The notes: generated by a model not told the origin, from the letters alone. A stretch of 64,000 bases of DNA from Chryseobacterium takakiae (GCF_900129385.1 NZ_FQVO01000004.1:186001-250000), one strand, 5' to 3'; shown: positions 1 through 8,501, numbered from the stretch's first letter. Translations and numbers: made by a program.

Positions 1-609
1 TTCAGCCATCAACGGTAACGTATCCCCGTCTTTCACTGTTCTTTTATGGGTAAGATCCGGTGAAGATTTTTTCCCCATTGCGGCTGCAAGTTCTTCACTA
101 ATTGATTCCAAAAACGTCGCTTTTCCTATTGCTCTCAGAGGAGATCCATCACTATTGAATAGTTTATAATCTATTGTGAATTCCGTAAGAGATCCTTCAA
201 ACGTAAATTTCCCCCAGGTAACAATAACTGTATACGGCTTGTGAATTGTTCCGTTAAAATCTCCTGTTGCTGCATAAAATTCTTTCAATTGATCTTCTAC
301 AGCCATTTTGCTAAATGGATCTTTTTTTCCTAAACCTTCCTTTATCTTATTAATAAGCTTATTACCGGAGTTAGCCTGCATTACACCTGTACCATCAAAC
401 AAAAATTCTAATTGTAAGGTCTGAGGAGCTTTTTTGATGAATTTTGAATTTGTTGCATTTGCTCCTTCTTTGCTTTCAGTATTATACTCAACTTTATGTG
501 TTAAAGAAAAACCCGTTGGGTTAATGAAGGCTGTAAAAACTACACTTTCTTTTTTACCATAAATGTTATCCTTGTAGGTCTGTATGGTTACTTTTCCCTT
601 TTCTCCCAT
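1..609 (-). CDS. eCIS baseplate/tube-cap protein with LysM (Pvc7/Afp7-like), 3' truncated by window edge
   Basis: The frame stays open for 203 codons from an ATG at 609 to the window edge, so the C-terminus is missing. The first ~180 residues look like the N-terminal domain of contractile-injection-system tube-cap proteins (CIS_tube family), and the last visible residues (VKDGDTLPLMA) match the start of a LysM domain, as in Afp7/Pvc7 and phage T4 gp53-type baseplate proteins. Such proteins sit at the baseplate end of the inner tube. The start overlaps the stop of the upstream DUF5908 gene by one base (TAATG), which suggests translational coupling. It is the most promoter-distal visible gene of the eCIS operon, which continues outside the window. 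Confidence 0.82.
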   Translation of the reverse strand, partial: MGEKGKVTIQTYKDNIYGKKESVVFTAFINPTGFSLTHKVEYNTESKEGANATNSKFIKKAPQTLQLEFLFDGTGVMQANSGNKLINKIKEGLGKKDPFSKMAVEDQLKEFYAATGDFNGTIHKPYTVIVTWGKFTFEGSLTEFTIDYKLFNSDGSPLRAIGKATFLESISEELAAAMGKKSSPDLTHKRTVKDGDTLPLMAE

Positions 610-770
610 TATCTTTCTTTTTTACGTTGTTGAATATTTGCTGCCTGCTCTACACTTTCACTAATTGCCCGCATGATCTTTGCCTCATCTACTGAGGTAG
701 CAGTTGTTGTAGCTGCTGTTTTCTCGTCCACATTTATTTTAATGTGAAGCTCTTTTATTTCTATTGGCAT
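609..770 (-). CDS. DUF5908 family small eCIS protein
   Basis: This is a 53-codon frame starting MPIEIKELHIKI, an N-terminus I recognise from the DUF5908 peptides that accompany eCIS loci in Bacteroidota. It starts with one amphipathic stretch rich in Ile, Glu and Lys, passes through a Thr/Ala linker and ends in a basic tail (QQRKKER). No signal peptide or membrane segment is visible. It lies between the second tube protein and the LysM protein and overlaps the latter by one base. The function is unknown; a small assembly or baseplate adaptor role is only a guess from position. Confidence 0.75.
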   Translation of the reverse strand: MPIEIKELHIKINVDEKTAATTTATSVDEAKIMRAISESVEQAANIQQRKKER

Positions 771-969
771 TTCGTTTGTTTTTAATTGACTTTAAATTTT
801 AAATATTTAAAAACCAATGATTTAACCTGTTTATTTATAAAAATCCAAGCACATAAAGAGTGCGTTCAGTCCTGTGATAGACTAATCTGTTGTTGTTTTT
901 TGAAATAGTTGTGCTAAAAGTTATCCTTAGGCCAAGGCACTTTCAGGTGCTCAGATTTGATTTTAGAAA

Positions 970-1437
970 TTACAAGCCTAAGCTTGCTAACGACGAAGGT
1001 ATCGTGAAATATCTGTATTTCAGTTCTATTGTTTCAATAGCCAATTTGCTTTCTTCTGCGTTGAATTCCGAAACTTCCCATCTCACCGGGTAAGCTCCTA
1101 CTACATTCCAGACCATCAAGGGTGCCGTAGACTGGAGTCCTCCTGAAAGGGTAACGATGAGGTTTCTGGGCTCAAATTCAAAGTTTTCCATCGCATTTCT
1201 GCACCAGCTTATCAATCCGGAACTTACAATTAAGCCGCGCTTAAGAACTAAGTTTGGATATTTTGGTCTCAAAGGAAGCTGATGGAGAAATCTGTTTTCG
1301 CCTCCTTCGGCATATTCTTCGGTTTGAATGTCTGTGGATAAACCAGATATAGACTGAAATCTGGAGTCAATACCCTCTGTTGTTGAAATCCCGTTAACAA
1401 TAAAAGAGAAACTGGTTGGAGGATATAAAAGAGCCAT
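970..1437 (-). CDS. eCIS tube protein 2 / tube initiator (T4 gp19 family, Pvc5/Afp5-like)
   Basis: The 155-residue product belongs to the T4 gp19-like tube family: it has FSFIVNGIS near the start, then LVLKRGL, and ends in the WNVVGAYPVRWEVSEFNA and AIETIELKYRYF strands seen in Afp/PVC tube proteins. It is clearly diverged from the two identical 143-residue tube proteins upstream. In characterised eCIS the second gp19-like protein (Pvc5) forms the first tube ring on the baseplate, and the position here, between the main tube gene and the LysM protein, fits that role. The start is 2 nt downstream of the tube gene stop, so the genes are surely co-transcribed. The tube-initiator assignment is by synteny. 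Confidence 0.85.
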   Translation of the reverse strand: MALLYPPTSFSFIVNGISTTEGIDSRFQSISGLSTDIQTEEYAEGGENRFLHQLPLRPKYPNLVLKRGLIVSSGLISWCRNAMENFEFEPRNLIVTLSGGLQSTAPLMVWNVVGAYPVRWEVSEFNAEESKLAIETIELKYRYFTIPSSLASLGL

Positions 1438-1438
1438 G

Positions 1439-2355
1439 ATTAGTTATTTTCAATAGTTAATCCTTCGTGTGCAATTTCAAGGGTCTCGATAGCCACCTCA
1501 TTCCCGTCAGCTTTCAAATCGCCGGACTGCAATTTAACAGGGTAAGCATTTTTAACTTTCCAGGTTACCGCAGGATCTCCGTTCTCATTCAAAAGGGAAA
1601 TGGTAATCGATCTTCTCTCTACCGTATTGAGCTGTACAGACTGGAACCACTCGAAAAACTCGTTGTCTCCCTGGAAAGTCCCTCTTTTTAAGATGATGTT
1701 ACTGAACACTTTCAGTCCGGGCATCTTTGTTTTGCTGAAATCAGGGCTTGCGCCATGTCTGTATTCAATGACAGCCGTTTCTAAATTCATTCCCGATACT
1801 TCAGTAAACCCTAATTTTGTTCCGCCCCAATCTACTTCAAAGGCAAACTTTACTAATGGATATGTACTCATAATTGTATGTATATTTTAATTGTTATTTA
1901 GTTTAATGTTATGCTTCCTGCAGCTTGTGAGAAAAACGAAGCACGATAAATTCTGCAGGGCGTACCGCTGCCATACCGATCTCGATATTCATTCTTCCTT
2001 CCAGAATATCCTGTGCAGACATGGTTTTGTTTAATCCTACGCTTACATAATAGGCTTCTTCAGGCTTGCTTCCTGCCAAAGCTCCGTCCTGCCACTGCTG
2101 GTTCAGGAAGTTTTCGATCATCGTCTGTACACGGATCCATGTGTTGGCCGTATTGGCTTCAAATACGAAACGCTCGGTTGATTTTTTCACAGATTCTTCC
2201 ACCATATTGAAGAAACGACGTACGGAGATGTATCTCCATTCATTGCTGTTGCCGTCTAATGTTCTTGCTCCCCAAACCATTGGCCCTTTTCCTGTAAAAG
2301 TTCTGATGGCGTTGATAGACTTACCGGAGGTAGGATCTACGTTAAGACTTTCCTG
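1439..2355. repeat. 917-bp direct repeat, copy A (tube gene plus sheath 3' part)
   Basis: This stretch matches 3263-4179 at a fixed offset of 1824 bp. It covers the whole tube gene, the 37-nt spacer and the final ~150 codons of the sheath gene. Only scattered base differences are visible (for example in the tube gene near 1556 and 1609, and near 2036-2039), nearly all silent. Identity stops abruptly after a shared TTTCCTG at 2355 and 4179. Part of the sheath further upstream (about 2640-2765 against 4470-4600) is again almost identical, as expected from gene conversion. Confidence 0.92.
1440..1871 (-). CDS. eCIS inner tube protein, copy 2 (Pvc1/Afp1-like, gp19 family)
   Basis: The 143-residue protein has the gp19-family pattern: FAFEVDWGGTKLGFTEVSG, then MPGLKVFSNIILKRG and the C-terminal NAYPVKLQSGDL and AIETLEIAHEG strands. 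These proteins stack as hexameric rings to form the rigid inner tube. Every residue is identical to the product of 3264-3695, and the two genes differ only by a few silent bases. It lies inside the second half of a 917-bp tandem duplication together with the 3' half of a sheath gene. Dose increase or a second functional tube/sheath pairing are both possible; nothing in the tube sequence itself separates the two copies. Confidence 0.93.
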   Translation of the reverse strand: MSTYPLVKFAFEVDWGGTKLGFTEVSGMNLETAVIEYRHGASPDFSKTKMPGLKVFSNIILKRGTFQGDNEFFEWFQSVQLNTVERRSITISLLNENGDPAVTWKVKNAYPVKLQSGDLKADGNEVAIETLEIAHEGLTIENN

Positions 2356-3240
2356 ATCTTCGTGAGAAATTTTTAGTGTTGGTGCCACAACATAGTTCAG
2401 TCCTACATTTGCAGGCGCCTTAAACACTCCTGCAGTGCTGTCTACTTTAGCATATACTCCTGCCATTGCTGATGACGGGGCCAATACAACCCTGTGAGAT
2501 TCCATCGCATTTTTCGCAAGATTGTACAATTCTGTATCATTTGTTTTCCAATGCTCCAGAGTATTGGTTCCTACAGTAATTGCAGGATCATAGCTGTACG
2601 TAAGAACCGTTTCCAATTTTGGATAATAAGCCGCTCCATATTTTAAACGCTCTCCACTTGGTCCGGAGGTTACATTGCTTCTAAAATCAGAAACTGCAGC
2701 ATCAGTTTCTCCAAGCACATCCATGATGACAAATCTGTCTTTCATGAGTTCTGCCTGATCTAAAGCTTTTTCAAACAAATCGTAAGCTGTGCTTAAATTA
2801 GCAGCATCCGGCAAAACGATAAGAGTAGGCTCATCTTCTTTTTCCAGCGTATCAAGCCCTGCAATCATATCATCAAAATCTACAGCAGCCGGAAATCCTG
2901 TTGCCAGATCCCCTACTGAAACAATATAACAAGGCCCTCCACCATTGGCAAAATACATTTGCATGGCATAATACATTTTGAAAGCGCTTGGTGATAAAGT
3001 AGCAGTTACTGTTCTTGGTGAATTTGCTGTTGCAGCGTTTACAACAATTGAGAATTCTTCATTTTTTGCTTTCCCGAAAAGTGTCTCATATTCCAGCATG
3101 GAAGAGATTCTTGTTGGCTGGTTTTTGGGCCCTTTGGCCGTATATCCGATGAACGCCGGGATGGCTGTTTCTACTTGTGCTACAGACGGCGGGAATTTTG
3201 CAATTTCCTCTACATAAACTCCTGGTGTTTTGTAATTCAT
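1909..3240 (-). CDS. eCIS contractile sheath protein C (443 aa, Pvc2/Afp2-type)
   Basis: The product is a phage-tail-sheath family protein. The N-terminus (MNYKTPGVYVEEIAKFPPSV, then AIPAFIGYTA) and the C-terminal half (GKGPMVWGARTL, RYISVRRFFNMVEESVKK, QWQDGALAGSKPEEAYYV) are the conserved sheath core that interlocks around the tube. At 443 residues it is the shortest of the three sheath paralogues here and has no large insert. The C-terminal ~150 residues are identical to sheath B (3733-5475). The tube gene follows 37 nt downstream. In PVC-type particles one paralogue builds most of the sheath and the others occupy the ends; which is which here cannot be read from sequence. Confidence 0.93.
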   Translation of the reverse strand: MNYKTPGVYVEEIAKFPPSVAQVETAIPAFIGYTAKGPKNQPTRISSMLEYETLFGKAKNEEFSIVVNAATANSPRTVTATLSPSAFKMYYAMQMYFANGGGPCYIVSVGDLATGFPAAVDFDDMIAGLDTLEKEDEPTLIVLPDAANLSTAYDLFEKALDQAELMKDRFVIMDVLGETDAAVSDFRSNVTSGPSGERLKYGAAYYPKLETVLTYSYDPAITVGTNTLEHWKTNDTELYNLAKNAMESHRVVLAPSSAMAGVYAKVDSTAGVFKAPANVGLNYVVAPTLKISHEDQESLNVDPTSGKSINAIRTFTGKGPMVWGARTLDGNSNEWRYISVRRFFNMVEESVKKSTERFVFEANTANTWIRVQTMIENFLNQQWQDGALAGSKPEEAYYVSVGLNKTMSAQDILEGRMNIEIGMAAVRPAEFIVLRFSHKLQEA

Positions 3241-3262
3241 TTTTTTTATTTTTAAAGTTAAT

Positions 3263-4179
3263 ATTAGTTATTTTCAATAGTTAATCCTTCGTGTGCAATT
3301 TCAAGGGTCTCGATAGCCACCTCATTCCCGTCAGCTTTCAAATCGCCGGACTGCAATTTAACAGGGTAAGCATTTTTGACTTTCCAGGTTACCGCAGGAT
3401 CTCCGTTCTCATTCAAAAGGGAAATGGTGATCGATCTTCTCTCTACCGTATTGAGCTGTACAGACTGGAACCACTCGAAAAACTCGTTGTCTCCCTGGAA
3501 AGTCCCTCTTTTTAAGATGATGTTACTGAACACTTTCAGTCCGGGCATCTTTGTTTTGCTGAAATCAGGGCTTGCGCCATGTCTGTATTCAATGACAGCC
3601 GTTTCCAAATTCATTCCCGATACTTCAGTAAACCCTAATTTTGTTCCGCCCCAATCTACTTCAAAGGCAAACTTTACTAATGGATATGTACTCATAATTG
3701 TATGTATATTTTAATTGTTATTTAGTTTAATGTTATGCTTCCTGCAGCTTGTGAGAAAAACGAAGCACGATAAATTCTGCAGGGCGTACCGCTGCCATAC
3801 CGATCTCGATATTCATTCTTCCTTCCAGAATATCCTGTGCAGACATGGTTTTGTTTAACCCCACGCTTACATAATAGGCTTCTTCAGGCTTGCTTCCTGC
3901 CAAAGCTCCGTCCTGCCACTGCTGGTTCAGGAAGTTTTCGATCATCGTCTGTACACGGATCCATGTGTTGGCCGTATTGGCTTCAAATACGAAACGCTCG
4001 GTTGATTTTTTCACAGATTCTTCCACCATATTGAAGAAACGACGTACGGAGATGTATCTCCATTCATTGCTGTTGCCGTCTAATGTTCTTGCTCCCCAAA
4101 CCATTGGCCCTTTTCCTGTAAAAGTTCTGATGGCGTTGATAGACTTACCGGAGGTAGGATCTACATTAAGACTTTCCTG
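3263..4179. repeat. 917-bp direct repeat, copy B (tube gene plus sheath 3' part)
   Basis: This is the partner of 1439-2355, offset 1824 bp. It holds the first tube gene in transcription order and the 3' part of sheath B. The identical spacer between sheath stop and tube start, together with near-identical flanks, indicates a recent tandem duplication or ongoing homogenisation. Confidence 0.92.
3264..3695 (-). CDS. eCIS inner tube protein, copy 1 (Pvc1/Afp1-like, gp19 family)
   Basis: The 143-residue product is identical in every residue to that of 1440-1871 and has the same gp19 tube features. It lies 37 nt downstream of sheath B and 23 nt upstream of sheath C, so the operon reads sheath-tube-sheath-tube. 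Silent differences between the copies (for example near 3380, 3429 and 3606) show that the duplication is old enough for drift yet constrained at protein level. Both copies look intact and expressible. Confidence 0.93.
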   Translation of the reverse strand: MSTYPLVKFAFEVDWGGTKLGFTEVSGMNLETAVIEYRHGASPDFSKTKMPGLKVFSNIILKRGTFQGDNEFFEWFQSVQLNTVERRSITISLLNENGDPAVTWKVKNAYPVKLQSGDLKADGNEVAIETLEIAHEGLTIENN

Positions 4180-5475
4180 CTGTCTATCAGAAATTTTTTC
4201 TGATGGCGCTTCCACGAAATTCAGCCCTACGTTAGCCGGGGATTTCCATACTCCGGAAACGCTGTCTACTTTAGCATATACTCCTGCCATTGCTGATGAT
4301 GGAGCCAATACAACCTGCTTAGATTCGATGGCTTTTTTAGCCTGATTATAGAAATCTGAGTTCGTTCCTTTTAATTGTTCTAAACTTGTAATCCCAAATG
4401 TACCTGTAACTAAAACATTAGCTTCATTATAATCGTAGCTTAATACTGTTTTCAGTTTAGGATGATAGGCGGCACCGTATTTTAAACGTTCTCCACTTGG
4501 TCCGGATGTTACATTACTTCTAAAATCAGAAACTGCAGCATCAGTTTCTCCAAGCACATCCATGATGACAAATCTGTCTTTCATGAGTTCTGCCTGATCT
4601 AAAGCACTATTGTACACCGAATAAGCAGCAGCAATATCATCTGAATCTACATTTTCAATGGCAACAGCGTAAGCCTGTGCTTTCTGAGCAGCAGCTGTAG
4701 CGGTAGTAAGAAGTGTATCATAAATAGTTGCAGCAGCTTGCGCAGCCGTTTTAGCACCTGTAGGATTAGCAGCATTCTGAACAGCCTTCTGAACAGCTTT
4801 GGCAGCCTGATTTTCTACAATCTGACTAAGAGTACTTGAGCCGGAAACAGGATAAGTGGCAACTTTAGCGTTGGCTGCTGTAATCGCAGCCTGAAGGTCT
4901 CCTCCACCGTCAACAGCTGCAATAACTGCTGCTGAAACATCATTGGCAGCAGCTTTGGCATCAGAGGCCAGTACCGCATTATCTTGTGCAAAATCTGCAG
5001 CAGCTTCAGCGGCATCAACTTCAGCAGCCGCAGGAACCAAACCTTGAAGGTCCGGGAAAATGATAAGTGTTAGCTCATCTTCTTTTTTAAGCAACTCAAG
5101 ACCATACAGTAAAGTTCCAACGGTTGTAGAAGTTCCAACGGTTACCTGATCGTTATAATTTCCTACAGAAACGATATAACAAGGCCCGCCTCCATTGGCA
5201 AAATACATCTGCATGGCATAGTACATTTTAAAATCGCTTGCTTTAGTTTGTGTTGCAGATGCAACGCCATCTTCAAAAGCTACGGCAAACGCTTCCGGAT
5301 TTGCTTTTCCGAAAAGCTGCTCATACTCCAACATAGAGGTAATTCTTGTTGGCTTATTCTTCTGGCCTTCCGCAGTATATCCTATAAAAGCGGGAATAGC
5401 CGTTTCAACTTGCGCTACGGAAGGCGGAAATTTTTCATGCTCCTCCACGTAAACTCCAGGGGTTTTGTAATTCAT
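3733..5475 (-). CDS. eCIS contractile sheath protein B (580 aa) with Ala-rich helical insert
   Basis: It is a sheath-family protein with the same ends as sheath C: MNYKTPGVYVEEHEKF at the N-terminus and an identical C-terminal interlocking region. It is 137 residues longer because of an Ala-rich, low-complexity helical stretch at about residues 147-285, which replaces a short loop of sheath C between the LPDAANL and ALDQAELMKDRF positions. The insert is rich in Ala, Asp, Gln and Lys with few aromatic residues, consistent with a helical bundle or coiled coil on the outer face of the sheath. The flanking core is almost identical to sheath C, so the insert was gained by this copy or lost by the other. 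Confidence 0.92.
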   Translation of the reverse strand: MNYKTPGVYVEEHEKFPPSVAQVETAIPAFIGYTAEGQKNKPTRITSMLEYEQLFGKANPEAFAVAFEDGVASATQTKASDFKMYYAMQMYFANGGGPCYIVSVGNYNDQVTVGTSTTVGTLLYGLELLKKEDELTLIIFPDLQGLVPAAAEVDAAEAAADFAQDNAVLASDAKAAANDVSAAVIAAVDGGGDLQAAITAANAKVATYPVSGSSTLSQIVENQAAKAVQKAVQNAANPTGAKTAAQAAATIYDTLLTTATAAAQKAQAYAVAIENVDSDDIAAAYSVYNSALDQAELMKDRFVIMDVLGETDAAVSDFRSNVTSGPSGERLKYGAAYHPKLKTVLSYDYNEANVLVTGTFGITSLEQLKGTNSDFYNQAKKAIESKQVVLAPSSAMAGVYAKVDSVSGVWKSPANVGLNFVEAPSEKISDRQQESLNVDPTSGKSINAIRTFTGKGPMVWGARTLDGNSNEWRYISVRRFFNMVEESVKKSTERFVFEANTANTWIRVQTMIENFLNQQWQDGALAGSKPEEAYYVSVGLNKTMSAQDILEGRMNIEIGMAAVRPAEFIVLRFSHKLQEA

Positions 5476-5556
5476 TTGTTAAAATTTTTAATTAAGATTA
5501 ATATACCTCGAAGTGAACTTCGAATGTTTTATTGTGACTGATTATATTCAGATTTA

Positions 5557-7278
5557 TTATAGTTGGTGTGAGAAATTCAATACGATAAATTCTGCAGGAC
5601 GTACCAATGCTATTTCTATGGTAATATTCATAGTTTTTGGTTTAAGAATATCACCGGAAACTTCCACATGATAGGCTTCTTTTGAATTGCTTCCTGCCAA
5701 TCCGCCATCCAGCCATTGCTGGTGAAGGAAATTTTCGATCATTGCTTTTGCTCTTAGCCAGGTTTGGGAAATATTGGGTTCATTGATGAATTTCCCATCG
5801 GTTAAAGCCCTGCTTATCGACAGTTTAATCATATCATGATAGCGACGTACATTGATATACTTCCAGATATTTTCCTGATCATCTTCAGTTTTTTCTTTTG
5901 CATCCATTGTTCTTGCTCCCCAAACCAACGTTCCTTTTCCTGTGAAGGCTCTGATGGCATTAACTGATCCTGCTTCATTGACATTCATGTCTGATTGTTC
6001 ATGATCCGAAACTTTTTCCGTGGGTCCCAGAACATAATTCAGACTCACATTGGCCGGTGCCTTCCAGGCTCCTCTTGTCGCGTCTATTCTTCCATATACT
6101 CCTGCCATTGCTGCGGATGGAGGCAGAACAACCTTTAAAGATGAGATTTCTTTTCTGATCTGATTATAAAGCGCTGAATTGGATGATTCTAAACTTTTCA
6201 GTGTTTTGCCGTTTGCTGCTCCTACCTCATCTTTTACGGCAAGAATAGCATCTCTTAATGCATCAAACTCTCCACTGAATACAGGAGTATCTGCATCCAG
6301 ATCATCCGGGATCACAAAATCATCTATTGTCCCGTCATAGATAGCTTCCAGAACGGCTTTTGCTTCTTCAATCGCTTCTATTAAATCTGCTTTTGCATCT
6401 AAAGGCTGGCCGGAAGTTTCGTCTGCAGTTTCATTAATTTCCTCTGCGATCGCGATAGCCTGACTTAATAAATCAGCCAATACTAAAGCATCAACCGGTA
6501 CGTTTTCTATTTCTTCACTTGCCATGGCTTTTAATTCCTCTAAAGCTGCGATTTCACCGGCATAAAAAACGGCACTGGTCTGCCCTTCATTTTGTAAACC
6601 TGTATGTAGGATAGGCGTATCCGTTTCATCAAAAGTATAATTTAAAATCGTGGTTAAATGAGGAAAATAAGCTGCAGCATGAGTGGTAAGTACAATATTA
6701 TTTCTAAGATTGGCTATGGTATTACGATTGTTGGATTGTGTTACAGAATTTCCGTAATAGGTATCTACTATGACAAAACTGTTTTTTGCAGTGGATTCAA
6801 TTTTAGCAACTGTCTGATTATAGATCGTATAAAAATCCGCTTCGGGCAATGATACAGCATCAGGGAAAACAATAAGCAGGGGTTCGTCTGAATTACTGAT
6901 CATATTCAGGCCTGCACTTAAATCCGCAAGCTCAACTGTTCCGGATGCATAATTTCCTGTTGAAAGAATCTGACAAGGCCCGCCTCCGTTAGCAAAATAC
7001 ATCTGAAGGGAATAATACATTAAAAACTGAGCATCCGGTGTTATGATTTCTACACCTTTATCTTCTGTATCTCTCAGGAGGATGCTTTCCTTTTTTGCTT
7101 TTCCAAAATGTTTTTCATATTCCAAAAGAGAACTGATATTCATGGGACCGGTATGTTCTTCAGGAATCAGCTCGGTATATCCAATAAATACCGGGATCGC
7201 TGTATCTACAAATGAAACCGAATTGGGAAGCCTGGTAATTTCTTCAACTGAAACACCTGGTGTAGTTGGATTTTGCAT
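5557..7278 (-). CDS. eCIS contractile sheath protein A (573 aa, diverged) with Glu/Ala-rich insert
   Basis: This is the most diverged of the three sheath paralogues. It keeps the N-terminal TTPGVSVEEITRLPNSV and AIPVFIGYTE pattern, the FANGGGPC turn, and the C-terminal GKGTLVWGARTM, YINVRRYHDMIKLSI and EIALVRPAEFIVLNF strands. A second kind of insert, about residues 222-358, lies at a different site from that of sheath B. It is rich in Glu, Ala, Asp and Leu and strongly acidic. As the sheath gene nearest the promoter, and the most diverged one, it may form a specialised ring at the tail end; this is inferred from other eCIS and not shown here. Confidence 0.9.
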   Translation of the reverse strand: MQNPTTPGVSVEEITRLPNSVSFVDTAIPVFIGYTELIPEEHTGPMNISSLLEYEKHFGKAKKESILLRDTEDKGVEIITPDAQFLMYYSLQMYFANGGGPCQILSTGNYASGTVELADLSAGLNMISNSDEPLLIVFPDAVSLPEADFYTIYNQTVAKIESTAKNSFVIVDTYYGNSVTQSNNRNTIANLRNNIVLTTHAAAYFPHLTTILNYTFDETDTPILHTGLQNEGQTSAVFYAGEIAALEELKAMASEEIENVPVDALVLADLLSQAIAIAEEINETADETSGQPLDAKADLIEAIEEAKAVLEAIYDGTIDDFVIPDDLDADTPVFSGEFDALRDAILAVKDEVGAANGKTLKSLESSNSALYNQIRKEISSLKVVLPPSAAMAGVYGRIDATRGAWKAPANVSLNYVLGPTEKVSDHEQSDMNVNEAGSVNAIRAFTGKGTLVWGARTMDAKEKTEDDQENIWKYINVRRYHDMIKLSISRALTDGKFINEPNISQTWLRAKAMIENFLHQQWLDGGLAGSNSKEAYHVEVSGDILKPKTMNITIEIALVRPAEFIVLNFSHQL

Positions 7279-7406
7279 GTTTAAAAATTTAAGTTAAAGG
7301 TTATTAGTTTTTAGTTAGTTTTTTTGATTTGGTCAGCTGTCATTTTCCATATTATTTAACACAGGCCATGCAATTTTTTAATTATAATCATTGCGGACAA
7401 ACATTA

Positions 7407-7994
7407 TTAATCGACTTTGATGCTTTTGATATTTACTTCGTCAATTAAATTAACATTCGTTTCCCCAATTGCTTCAATTTTTACCACACTTACCTTATAC
7501 AATGCGGAGGGCATTACTTTTCCTCCCAGCAATCCCCAGATATAGCTCAGCTGTTCAAAAGGTATGGAATGCAGTTCAATTCTGAACCTGAAATTTTTAT
7601 TCACATTGGAATCAGTATATTCCAAGACATTATTGGTTTGAAATATTTCGATAACTTTTGAGATATCCGATAAAGATTTGTCATAAGCATTACGGTTGGC
7701 GGCAACCATAAGATATAAGTTCAGATAAGCCGGCGGATTTTGCTTTTTCATATCATACAGCAAAGGATCTTCACTTACAGTAGTTCTCGTATACCATGAT
7801 CTGTTTTTCAATGTTGGTTCTTCTTCAACATTCAGGAGGGTGATCACTACTTTATCATTAAGGTCCGAGGTTTCGTCCTCATGCTTTGCTATATCATCAA
7901 CCACAGCAATATCACCAATTCGCGTTCCGTCTTTTAAGCCGTTCTCCGGATCATTGAGCTTATTTTTTAAAATTGTCAATACTTCTTTAATCAT
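7407..7994 (-). CDS. Pvc16/Afp16-like tail terminator (DUF4255 family)
   Basis: The 195-residue product matches the DUF4255 (Pvc16 N-terminal) family by its opening (MIKEVLTILKNKLND), the VITLLNVEEEPTLKN segment and PPAYLNLYLMVAANR followed by YDKSLSDISKVIEIFQ. Members cap the tube and sheath at the end away from the baseplate. The family is close to universal in eCIS loci and usually lies next to the first sheath gene, as here. It is the promoter-proximal gene of the leftward operon. No signal peptide or membrane segment is visible, as expected for a protein that assembles in the cytoplasm. Confidence 0.85.
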   Translation of the reverse strand: MIKEVLTILKNKLNDPENGLKDGTRIGDIAVVDDIAKHEDETSDLNDKVVITLLNVEEEPTLKNRSWYTRTTVSEDPLLYDMKKQNPPAYLNLYLMVAANRNAYDKSLSDISKVIEIFQTNNVLEYTDSNVNKNFRFRIELHSIPFEQLSYIWGLLGGKVMPSALYKVSVVKIEAIGETNVNLIDEVNIKSIKVD

Positions 7995-8020
7995 AATTTT
8001 TGCTCTTTATTATTACGTTG

Positions 8021-8053
8021 CAAACATACAATCACACTCCGTTAAAAGACAAA
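8021..8053 (-). promoter_or_regulatory. candidate promoter of the leftward eCIS operon
   Basis: On the minus strand TATGTTTG (8028-8021) fits the Bacteroidota -7 box TAnnTTTG and a TTTG lies at 8053-8050, 21 nt upstream, slightly longer than the usual spacing. The Pvc16-like start codon is 27 nt further on. A 7-bp inverted repeat (AAAGACA at 8045-8051, TGTCTTT at 8073-8079) overlaps the upstream side and could be an operator. Confidence 0.45.
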
Positions 8054-8081
8054 TATTTTGAGGGGACAAACCTGTCTTTGC

Positions 8082-8464
8082 AGTAAATATTTTTTTAATT
8101 TTATTCTGATTTTTTTAAAAAAAATAAAAACAAATTACTAAAAATCAACATTTTAAATATTTAGACTTAAAATAAAAAATGAAATCGAGGATTATCTAAA
8201 TCCAGTTACAGTGAAATTTTTTGCCTTGATTTTGGTAATTTTTTTGAACGCAGATTGCACAAAGAATTTTTTAAATATTGTTTCTTAAGTTTCACTAAGA
8301 CGTTTCACTTATAAAGCTTACTAAACTTTATTTAACCGGAAGATCATTTTTGGAACCGCAGAGTACACGAAGTTTTTAAAAGAATATTGTTTTTCAAGCT
8401 TTCTTTTTTACTGCAAAGACAGAACGGAGAAGCCCCAGAATTCGAAAAATGAGATTTCTTCTTC
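8082..8464. other. intergenic region with degenerate tandem fragments, no gene seen
   Basis: Between the divergent eCIS transcription units no convincing frame was found. Two degenerate copies of one motif can be aligned, starting GAACGCAGATTGCACAAAG (about 8248) and GAACCGCAGAGTACACGAAG (about 8352), each followed by a run of T/A and an ATATTGTTT. Similar fragments recur at 10390-10640. The rest is A/T-rich. Confidence 0.5.
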
Positions 8465-8472
8465 TAATTTTG
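8465..8472 (+). promoter_or_regulatory. candidate -7 box for the rightward eCIS pair
   Basis: TAATTTTG fits TAnnTTTG and lies 29 nt before the ATG at 8502. No clear TTG was found at the expected upstream distance, so this is a partial match. Confidence 0.3.
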
Positions 8473-8501
8473 AACCCAATAATCTAAAAAACTTAAATCA
8501 A

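Noticed and set aside
1439..4179. Possible insertion sequence or transposon behind the duplication
   Set aside because: No transposase frame, terminal inverted repeats or target-site duplications were found; simple tandem duplication suffices.
4815..5018. 67-codon Leu/Gln-rich frame inside the Ala-rich sheath insert
   Set aside because: The GCA/GCT-rich repeats of the insert keep other frames open; the sheath frame explains the sequence.
8082..8464. Possible CRISPR-like array in the eCIS intergenic region
   Set aside because: Only two loosely similar units with unequal spacing and no conserved short repeat.
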